Shown: piece after piece, positions 41,737 through 47,595 of the stretch | How the letters are laid out: every line of letters begins with the position of its first letter | Numbering within the stretch: the first letter of the stretch is position 1 | Assembly: GCF_000513095.1 (NCBI RefSeq) | Contig: NZ_BAUT01000029.1 | Coordinates: 1 to 47,595, forward strand | Source: Halalkalibacter wakoensis JCM 9140 | Lineage (GTDB): Bacteria > Bacillota > Bacilli > Bacillales > Bacillaceae_D | Length of the DNA: 47,595 nucleotides | Direction of reading: 5' to 3' | Translations under genes and position numbers: made by a program | Notes under the pieces: generated by a model | Seen by the model: the letters and a program-made list of their open reading frames with translations, nothing else | What the model was told of the DNA's origin: nothing | Databases searched by the model: none

Positions 41737-41972
41737 CACATTATTTTTCGTTGGTCACCTTTGATTGAAGAAGCCAACTAACAAGCGTTGCTAAACGTGA
41801 TGAACGCAATCGTTTTTTATGCTTTATTCGGTTTAACGTTTACATCCTTTCTGGATGAGAGAACTCTGTCATCCAGAAGAATCTCTAAAGAGCTGTTTCT
41901 TACACTTTTTATTGTCAAAGCAAAAAGCATTCCTTCAATATTGAAGGAATGCTAATTACTACTGCAAAAAAA
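41737..41972. terminator. Intergenic region with strong bidirectional terminator
   Basis: A perfect palindrome AGCATTCCTTCAAT with its complement (about 41927-41954) flanked by A and T runs ends both converging genes. Further left, AACGCAATCGTTTTTTATG may be a weaker terminator for the TetR gene. Confidence 0.75.
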
Positions 41973-42236
41973 CTATACCGGCTTCCAATTCGAGTCTTTC
42001 ACATCATGTTCATTTGGTTTTCTTACAACCTCCACACACCTTTGTTCACAGGCCCCAAACAAAAGATAGTTTTTCTGTGCTTGCCTTAATGATGGGGTAT
42101 TTGCACCTCCATCATAATCAGGATCTTCAAATTGAGCACCATCATCTTCCCAATAACAGATGCTACATATGTCGTATGTTCCAGGAGGTTCTTCAACTAA
42201 TGTTTTATAACCACAACAAGGACAAGTATAGTTCAT
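41973..42236 (-). CDS. CPCC-family cysteine-rich protein
   Basis: 87 residues, ATG 42236 after GGGGGTG. YTCPCCGYKTLVEEPPGTYDICSICYWEDDGAQFEDP has the CPCC and CxxC pairs of this family, which probably bind one zinc. DYDGGANTPSLRQAQKNYLLFGACE is the conserved second half. Function unknown. Confidence 0.9.
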   Translation of the reverse strand: MNYTCPCCGYKTLVEEPPGTYDICSICYWEDDGAQFEDPDYDGGANTPSLRQAQKNYLLFGACEQRCVEVVRKPNEHDVKDSNWKPV

Positions 42237-42306
42237 CAGACACCCCCATTTTCTTTACATAAAAACAGAAAGTAAGCATAAGATGGATGACAAGATCTCC
42301 CTCTAC

Positions 42307-43128
42307 CTATTTCTTCTTAATAGGAATCCAAATTTCCGTTGCTGTATCGCTTCCTTTAATAAATTCTGGAGCTTCAGCTAATTCATAACCAGATGTAGGG
42401 AACCACTCGGTATAGACTCTCTCCCAAGTGTCTAATAAAGCGTCTGGCATTTCTCCTGTTACTAGGAATACTGCCCACCTTTGAGACGAGATCTCCAAAT
42501 ACTCAAGTTCCTCAGGACATGGCTTGGTAGTTGCCGTAGCAATATAATAATCAATGTCTCCATTGTCTTTTGTCAATGAAACATGTAAAATACCCGAAAA
42601 CGAAGTATGATCGTATCGCTTAATTTTTTCTTCGATTTCTTCGATGCGGTCCCACATTTTCGGTTGAAAGTCGGTTCCACTAGACACGACTGTTTCTTTT
42701 TTCCCCACTACGGTAAAAGCTTCTTTTTCAACAAATTTGTAATTCATTTCAACATCTCCCTTTATTGCCATTTGGAAGGTCATCCGAGGAAAAGCTTTTA
42801 ATGAAACGTCTGAATGTTTGACTGAACTAGGTTTAACTCCATGCAGCGCTTGAAATGCCCTTGAAAAGGAATCTGGTGAATGGTAGCCATACTTCATCGC
42901 CACATCAATCACTCTCATGTCACTCTCTTTCAAATCAAAAGCAGCTAAGGTCAAACGCCTTCTGCGAACATATTCCGTCAACGATATACCTACTATGAAC
43001 GAGAACATTCTTTTAAAATGATGTTCAGAAAAGCATGCAATCTTTGCAACTTCTCCATAATGGATCTCTTCCTCCAAATGGTTCTCAATATAGCTTACTG
43101 CTGCATTCATCTTTTCAAGCAACTCCAT
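42307..43128 (-). CDS. AraC-family regulator with GyrI-like C-terminal domain
   Basis: 273 residues, ATG 43128 after GGAGG. The helix-turn-helix pair ([21 protein letters not shown] and [20 protein letters not shown]) is followed by an effector-binding domain (FVEKEAFTVVGKKETVVSSG to EFIKGSDTATEIWIPIKKK). Close paralogue of 28596-29468; the two share domain order and many motifs, including WERVYTEWFPTSGYE versus [15 protein letters not shown]. Ligand unknown. Confidence 0.9.
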   Translation of the reverse strand: MELLEKMNAAVSYIENHLEEEIHYGEVAKIACFSEHHFKRMFSFIVGISLTEYVRRRRLTLAAFDLKESDMRVIDVAMKYGYHSPDSFSRAFQALHGVKPSSVKHSDVSLKAFPRMTFQMAIKGDVEMNYKFVEKEAFTVVGKKETVVSSGTDFQPKMWDRIEEIEEKIKRYDHTSFSGILHVSLTKDNGDIDYYIATATTKPCPEELEYLEISSQRWAVFLVTGEMPDALLDTWERVYTEWFPTSGYELAEAPEFIKGSDTATEIWIPIKKK

Positions 43129-43226
43129 GTAAATAACCTCCCTCTGCTTCTAAGGATAACAAGACGTTCATTCAACGACCCGATAAAATCGGTTCAGTTT
43201 TGTAGGGTATGTAGTAAAAATCATAC

Positions 43227-43388
43227 CTATTGATTCTTGTTTTTAAAAGTGACCGACAATATAAGGATCACCACTACACCGATAACGCCACTGACGAGAG
43301 CTTGCCACCTTACTTCTTGAAAAAGAAGGTAACTCACTAAGTTTGTTCCTATAAAATAACCAAGGCCTATATATATTCCATTCTTCAT
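43227..43388 (-). CDS. Small two-helix membrane protein
   Basis: 53 residues from ATG 43388, eight bases after GGAG. MKNGIYIGLGYFIGTNLVSYLL and a second helix ALVSGVIGVVVILILSVTF. A longer frame to 43430 lacks its own binding site. No family recognised. Confidence 0.6.
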   Translation of the reverse strand: MKNGIYIGLGYFIGTNLVSYLLFQEVRWQALVSGVIGVVVILILSVTFKNKNQ

Positions 43389-43504
43389 TAGCATCACTCC
43401 AATGATACTCGCTTTAGTCAGTATTTTCATTCTGTAATTTTTGTACTTTGCACGATTGTACCAGTTCCATAGACTTTGTATATTGACCCTACTTCAGCAC
43501 AATC

Positions 43505-44026
43505 TCATGAGTTTACTTTCATTAACTTCACTAAAGCTCTAATCACCGGCAAACCCGTGCCCAAAAAGATTAGTGGTAACAAAACGAGCCCAATCCCTTC
43601 TCCCCATTCCAAAGCTATGATCATGCTATTTATCGTTGCCATTGCAAATAAAATTAGGATAACGTTTTTTACAAAACCAATAAGTGAACGAGAAATTCGG
43701 TATGCTGCTTCTGCATTTGATTCAGTAATCTCAATGGGATAGTTATGCAAATGCGGGTATTTCTCAAGAACATGCATGAGCAGATAAAGAGCTACTCCAA
43801 CAATCAACAGGACCACTAACTCCCATTTTGAACCAAAACGGTTTACCTCACCAGTGATGCCAAAATGAGCAGGAACCTGGTCTGGCAACGTATCCCACAT
43901 CACAACTAAAAAAATGCAACTTCCTATAAATATTAAGATACTTATGACTGATAAAAACCGTTCGAATCCTGACTTCTTCAGTTTCTCAAGTGTAATTTTA
44001 GGTCGATTTGAATGAAAAATGCTCAC
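43505..44026 (-). CDS. DUF1648 membrane protein
   Basis: 173 residues, GTG 44026 after GGAGG. Four helices. The DUF1648 motif MWDTLPDQVPAHFGITGEVNRFGSKWEL lies after the first. DUF1648 proteins are relatives of SdpI-type immunity proteins. No toxin gene is next to it, so a role in immunity is only a possibility. Confidence 0.85.
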   Translation of the reverse strand: MSIFHSNRPKITLEKLKKSGFERFLSVISILIFIGSCIFLVVMWDTLPDQVPAHFGITGEVNRFGSKWELVVLLIVGVALYLLMHVLEKYPHLHNYPIEITESNAEAAYRISRSLIGFVKNVILILFAMATINSMIIALEWGEGIGLVLLPLIFLGTGLPVIRALVKLMKVNS

Positions 44027-44095
44027 TTAGAATGCCTCCGTGATTTCTTTTGGCGTATGTTCCTCAACTCTCGCTATCCTTTACGTCAAGAAGAG

Positions 44096-44563
44096 TTATT
44101 TACACTCATATACCATCTTTAGAAACTCAAATGTGCTACCATTTGTATTTTGCTTAAAAGTCTCTTCATCTTTAAATCCCACTTTTCTGTATAGTTTTAT
44201 CGCTCTATGATTAAAAGTTGTCACTGATAAAGTTATTTTTCCAGATTTATATACTGATTGAATAAAATGAATACATGCCCTTAAAAACTCTATCCCATTG
44301 CCTTTTCCAGTTAGATCTGGTCTCATTCCTAACCCAATATCAAAAATTCTATCAGTAACTTTCCTTATACTAAGAAATGCAACCATTTCATTTCCTTTTG
44401 TTACAGCAAACGTTGAGTTCCCTCGATCTTTTAGGTTTAAAAATTCGTCTAAATCTTCTTGATCCGCTTCCATATCATAAAAAGAATACTCACCATCATA
44501 ATGCCAGTTAAATGCAATAATTTCAGCTTGTTCTTGTGTCAACACACTAAATTTATAAGTCAT
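44096..44563 (-). CDS. GNAT-family N-acetyltransferase
   Basis: 155 residues from ATG 44563 after AAGGTGTG. IGLGMRPDLTGKGNGIEFLRACIHF provides the acetyl-CoA loop (R/KxxGxGxG-like GKGNG). ITLSVTTFNHRAIKLYRKVGFKDEETF is the C-terminal strand-helix. Similar to RimJ/YjdJ-type acetyltransferases of Bacillus. Substrate unknown. A degenerate core (GAGCGTTAGCTCCATAAGG, 44604-44622) lies upstream. Confidence 0.85.
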   Translation of the reverse strand: MTYKFSVLTQEQAEIIAFNWHYDGEYSFYDMEADQEDLDEFLNLKDRGNSTFAVTKGNEMVAFLSIRKVTDRIFDIGLGMRPDLTGKGNGIEFLRACIHFIQSVYKSGKITLSVTTFNHRAIKLYRKVGFKDEETFKQNTNGSTFEFLKMVYECK

Positions 44564-44603
44564 TAAAATCACACCTTTTGACTCAATCATAATTGAACAT
44601 TAC

Positions 44604-44622
44604 GAGCGTTAGCTCCATAAGG
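44604..44622. repeat. Outlying repeat core
   Basis: GAGCGTTAGCTCCATAAGG, followed by AAAGAGCGAC. A copy outside the main run. Confidence 0.5.
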
Positions 44623-44696
44623 AAAGAGCGACTTCTTTTCTTGCAGACTCTGTTTCGATTTTCTTTGTTACTAGAGTAGTTTAAAAAGCAATAAAA

Positions 44697-44728
44697 AGAA
44701 CCTGGTTAAATAGTAACCAAGCTGTTTT
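44697..44728 (-). terminator. Weak intrinsic terminator
   Basis: GGTTA and TAACC arms; on the minus strand AGGTTCTTTTT follows. Downstream of the small membrane gene at 44736. Confidence 0.5.
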
Positions 44729-44735
44729 GTAATAT

Positions 44736-44930
44736 TTATGTATTTTTTTTGAGCTTATATAGCCTAATTACACTTCCACCGCCAATCATAATCCCTACAA
44801 TTGCATATAACATATTTCTATCTGTATCAACTAAATTAAAAAAAGATGAAATGACAATTATGAAAGCAAATAATAGAAGAAAAGCATTAAAGCCGACCTC
44901 AAATCTTTTACGACTAACAGGTTGTTCCAT
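44736..44930 (-). CDS. Small two-helix membrane protein
   Basis: 64 residues from ATG 44930 with AGGAAG upstream (a GTG one codon earlier is possible). FEVGFNAFLLLFAFIIVISSFF and NMLYAIVGIMIGGGSVIRLY are membrane helices. No family recognised. Confidence 0.65.
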   Translation of the reverse strand: MEQPVSRKRFEVGFNAFLLLFAFIIVISSFFNLVDTDRNMLYAIVGIMIGGGSVIRLYKLKKNT

Positions 44931-45093
44931 CACGACAACTTCCTTTCTTAACTTTGATATTAAAACAAACGCTAAAAATCAATATTACCATAAAAAACCA
45001 ATTAGTAATAGCGCTTGTCGCCTTTTCCTTCCGATATTAAACACAGAGAAACTACGATCTCTCTCGGTTATACCTCAGACTATGAAAGACTTT

Positions 45094-45444
45094 TCAAAGT
45101 TTTAAACCAGCTTTAGCATAGCTCTTAGCTGATGAAGAAGGTGAAAATCTTACTGTGTATGTTGTTCCAAGTTCCGTTTTAACCTTTTCTGTTAGTAGTT
45201 GACCACGTTCATTGTGTTTCTTTTCCAGTTCCAACCCGTCGGGAAGCAATCGATCTACATTCCAGTCTATCCACTCACCATACAACATGGCCCAACTCAT
45301 AAGCTGATCTTTTAAATCAGATGACACAGGCACCTCTTCGATATCCAAATTGCATCCACATTCATAGCACCACAAGGGATCTGCTCCAACATCTCCCTCA
45401 ACTTTTACATAACTCGTTTTTTTATTCTCACAAAAACACTGCAT
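45094..45444 (-). CDS. Hypothetical zinc-ribbon-like protein
   Basis: 116 residues, ATG 45444 after GAGGGAG. The N terminus has four cysteines in ribbon spacing (MQCFCENKK..LWCYECGCNLD). The rest is acidic-helical with WAMLYGEWIDWNVDRLLPDG and FSPSSSAKSYAKAGLKL. Conserved-looking but of unknown function. Confidence 0.7.
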   Translation of the reverse strand: MQCFCENKKTSYVKVEGDVGADPLWCYECGCNLDIEEVPVSSDLKDQLMSWAMLYGEWIDWNVDRLLPDGLELEKKHNERGQLLTEKVKTELGTTYTVRFSPSSSAKSYAKAGLKL

Positions 45445-45470
45445 AGAATAAGCACTCCCTCTATTCTTTA

Positions 45471-45674
45471 TTACATATTTACTGTACCAACCTCTAATCC
45501 TCCCAATAAAAGATTGCGTCCATTACTAAATACTCGTGAGGCTCCCGGTAACGGGCTACTCATACGCAGGTAAGGGGCACCTAGGCAGATGGGGTACCCA
45601 ATCAAGAAATCATTTACGTTGATTAAACCGCAAAAGGAATGCCTACCATTCTCCCGTACGGGGCGCTTCGCCAC
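45471..45674 (-). CDS. Hypothetical small protein, GC-rich, possibly PAAR-like
   Basis: 67 residues from GTG 45674, without a good binding site. CGLINVNDFLIGYPICLGAPYL and GASRVFSNGRNLLLGGLEVG contain short Gly/Asn turns reminiscent of PAAR-type sequences, but the match is weak. The base composition (about half GC) differs from neighbours. It may be a remnant or a real gene with a missed N terminus. Confidence 0.4.
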   Translation of the reverse strand: MAKRPVRENGRHSFCGLINVNDFLIGYPICLGAPYLRMSSPLPGASRVFSNGRNLLLGGLEVGTVNM

Positions 45675-45760
45675 ATTTATGTTTTAAAGCAGTTTGTTTT
45701 CTGCTTACCTGTTATTTTCGAATAAAAAATGATTATCCTTTTCTGCTCCCATATTTTCTC

Positions 45761-45805
45761 AAAAAATTAGCACTACATCGATATATACATCGTCAATGCA
45801 GTGCT
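45761..45805 (-). terminator. Terminator of the HTH/TumE-like operon
   Basis: AGCACTACATCG..CGTCAATGCAGTGCT forms a long, slightly bulged stem. On the minus strand AATTTTTT follows. It lies 30 bases after the toxin gene stop. Confidence 0.85.
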
Positions 45806-45835
45806 TATATTTAAATATCAACAACAGCAACATTT

Positions 45836-46299
45836 TCAAGTGTTAATATCCATATTGTATGATTTCTTGAATATGATAAATTCACTAACAAATTCAAGAA
45901 CATCTCTTAATTCACGTATATAGTAACAATCTTTTCTTTCCGCAGGCTTTTCTGGAACATGATGATGGTGAAACGGTTCTGTATTTTTCACTTTCCTATG
46001 ACCTGAGTGTGGCTCATTTCCCCAAGCTGAAATATGTTTTGTATGTTTACTACCACTTAATTTTTCCACCCATAATGATATTCTAACTGGTCGTTTTCAT
46101 CATAAAGCTCTTGAATATAAATCCGAGTTTCTCCATATAAAGGATGTTTAACAAGCGGAATAGAAGCTAGTAGTAAATCTTTACCATCCTTTAGTCGAGC
46201 CTCTCTATATTTAATTAAATCGAACATTCCATTTGTAATTAGTGAAAATTGTTGTGATATGTCTGCAATTTTTTTCCGTCTATCATATTCTTTATTCAT
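45836..46299 (-). pseudogene. TumE/DUF6516-like toxin, frameshifted
   Basis: The first frame (ATG 46299) encodes NKEYDRRKKIADISQQFSLI to LYDENDQLEYHYGWKN. The second gives KLSGSKHTKHISAWGNEPHS, then EPFHHHHVPEKP and RELRDVLEFVSEFI, ending at 45836. Adding one base to the five-base run at 46061-46065 joins them (YHYGWKKLSGSKH) into about 154 residues. The YHYGW..WGNEPHS..FHHHHVPE pattern is that of TumE-type toxins. It directly follows the HTH gene. Confidence 0.6.
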
Positions 46300-47073
46300 C
46301 TAGTTGATACCTAACTTACCTTTTATTTCATTTAAATCCTCAATTAATGCTTCCCATTCAGCATAATCACTCACACTATCAACTTCATCCCAATGTATTT
46401 TTCCATTAAGAACATCTTTAAATACAATTTCAAACGGTTGATTGTCGTATTCTTCTTCAAATTCTTTTATACGTTTAAGAATTTCTTCGTATTGCTCATG
46501 TAAGTGATTATTCCGTGATTTAAAAGCCTCGGATAGCATATGAACCTTTGTAAGTAATCCAGTATCCTTCCACATTTCCACTGCGTGTAGCGGAATCTTT
46601 TTGTGCTTCGTTGTGTTAATCATTTCTAATTGTCCATTCTTACTATACTTATTGATTGTTGGACGAGTAACTTCGAGTTTGTCACCAGCTTCTTCAACAG
46701 TTAATAAATACTCTTTATCATAAAGATAATCTAAATAGCCTGAATTAGTAAGAGAGTAAAAGAATGAATCATAATAATATTTTACCTGCCCTAAGTTCAA
46801 TGGAGTTACCTCTTTACACTTTGAGAAACAGTCTAAAAACTCCTTTAGTTTCAACAATGCTATGTTATCAAGTTCATCAAGAGATTTATACACTGTATCT
46901 TTAGAAGGTATAACACGCAGTAAATAATCCGAGTACCGTTTCTGTAGTGCACTTGTTGCTAGAGCAAATGCTTGAGTATAAAACGTTTCTGTATCAAATT
47001 TATTTCTTTCTTCAAGCGTTATTTGATTGACATAATAATTTAAAACCAAATCCTCATTCATCATCATTCCCAT
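46300..47073 (-). CDS. HTH protein, likely antitoxin/regulator partner of the TumE-like toxin
   Basis: 257 residues, ATG 47073 seven bases after AAAGGGGG. Residues about 120-165 (YLLTVEEAGDKLEVTRPTINKYSKNGQLEMINTTKHKKIPLHAVEMW) are an excisionase/MerR-like DNA-binding domain. The N-terminal part is helical; the C-terminal part is an acidic coiled coil (NNHLHEQYEEILKRIKEFEEEY) and a Trp-rich tail. Its stop abuts the toxin gene start. It probably represses the operon through the inverted repeat at 47108. Confidence 0.7.
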   Translation of the reverse strand: MGMMMNEDLVLNYYVNQITLEERNKFDTETFYTQAFALATSALQKRYSDYLLRVIPSKDTVYKSLDELDNIALLKLKEFLDCFSKCKEVTPLNLGQVKYYYDSFFYSLTNSGYLDYLYDKEYLLTVEEAGDKLEVTRPTINKYSKNGQLEMINTTKHKKIPLHAVEMWKDTGLLTKVHMLSEAFKSRNNHLHEQYEEILKRIKEFEEEYDNQPFEIVFKDVLNGKIHWDEVDSVSDYAEWEALIEDLNEIKGKLGIN

Positions 47074-47107
47074 ACTCTAACCCCCTTTCTCATATCATAA
47101 CATAAAT

Positions 47108-47131
47108 TTTACGATATTACATTTTCGTAAA
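47108..47131. promoter_or_regulatory. Inverted repeat upstream of the HTH gene
   Basis: TTTACGA and TCGTAAA arms (24 bases in all) lie about 35 bases above the start, next to TATGAT (minus strand, 47094-47099), a plausible -10. Candidate operator for the HTH protein. Confidence 0.5.
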
Positions 47132-47595
47132 TAGTTTAGTCAAAAAAATTACTTAATATTCCAAACTACTTTTACATATGGTAAAGCTGATAGTTTTTAT
47201 AAAAAATTTCTAAATATTTAACGAGAATTTTTTGTCAAATCTATGAAAGGCATCCTAAATATATAGTATTATAATAACAAAGGTAAATTGGTATTATTTT
47301 CATAGGTAGACATACATTAAGGATGCTCTACTTCAAAAGATAGAGGCGAAGAACTTTGTTCAGCATTCGCACTCTCAGTTTTCATTAAAGCAGTCCGTTT
47401 GTTACAGAAACGCTCCCGTTAAAAATAGAACAGCTCATAAAATAACATCATCCAAAGAATCGAATAATAGGACAAACGTACACTGAAGAATTCAAAAAAT
47501 CACAAAGGATTACAAGGGTAGTTGTTAAAAGGTTTAGAGTATATTATAGAAAAATTTTTTCCTTTATAACCCAACTCAAAGTTAATTAAAATTCA
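47132..47595. repeat. Intergenic region with an outlying repeat cluster
   Basis: No gene recognised. At 47372-47420 the leader TCTCAGTTTTCATTAAAGCA, GTCCGTTTGTTACAGAAACG and CTCCCGTTAAAA combine pieces seen at 18611 and 19800. Confidence 0.6.

Overview
The window looks like chromosomal DNA from a member of the Bacillaceae (low-GC Firmicutes). Most starts carry strong GGAGG-type ribosome binding sites, with many TTG and GTG starts. The gene families are typical of that group: a BM3-type P450 fusion, an LnrJKLMN-like drug exporter locus, an ECF sigma factor with a DUF4179 anti-sigma factor, DUF1048/PadR, DUF3953, an EcsB-like protein, CPCC and KTR proteins. The genus cannot be fixed from the sequence alone.

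Layout. 1-750: truncated IS1182-type insertion sequence. 0.76-7.7 kb: small membrane proteins, GNAT acetyltransferases, an ArsR-MFS efflux pair, and an extracytoplasmic cytochrome b5-like lipoprotein. 8.0-13.3 kb: a five-gene histidine kinase / response regulator / ABC exporter locus. 13.7-15.3 kb: a broken CBO0543-type membrane protein, a small peptide gene and a VOC protein. 15.3-37.7 kb: a long run of mostly minus-strand, mostly single small genes (membrane proteins, lipoproteins, SMI1/KNR4, histidine phosphatase, tubby-like, DUF3888, toxin-antitoxin pairs). It is interrupted by the sigma/anti-sigma pair, a PadR-DUF1048 operon, an AraC regulator and a plus-strand chromate-resistance operon. 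37.7-41.7 kb: a CYP102A (P450 BM3-like) gene with a divergent TetR regulator. 42-47.6 kb: CPCC protein, AraC regulator, DUF1648 protein, GNAT, small hypotheticals, and an HTH protein with a TumE-like toxin gene.

The most unusual signal is the 15-37 kb run. Nearly every gene there is followed by a short repeat made of one or two copies of a core (on the + strand close to CCCGTTAGTTNAA) around a small hairpin such as GCGATA..TATCGC. A second form fuses the core to an intrinsic terminator and a conserved tail (TTTAACATTNATTTCCTTTTT). Some stop codons lie inside the core. One toxin-antitoxin unit occurs twice, and one end of the duplicated block coincides with the core. This resembles the logic of integron gene cassettes, but no integrase is visible and the cores do not fit the classical attC consensus.

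A second pattern concerns annotation quality. At least eight genes are split by single-base indels, most of them in or next to short A/T runs: sensor kinase, CBO0543 protein, DUF4179 anti-sigma factor, two ParE-type toxins, a lipoprotein, a membrane protein (twice), a TumE-like toxin and probably one more small membrane protein. Either decay of this accessory region is common or the assembly has residual indel errors. I give joined coordinates for these genes. Finally, a 378-bp MITE-like element at 34.7-35.1 kb has ends matching the end of the IS1182-type element at the left edge, which suggests mobilisation in trans.
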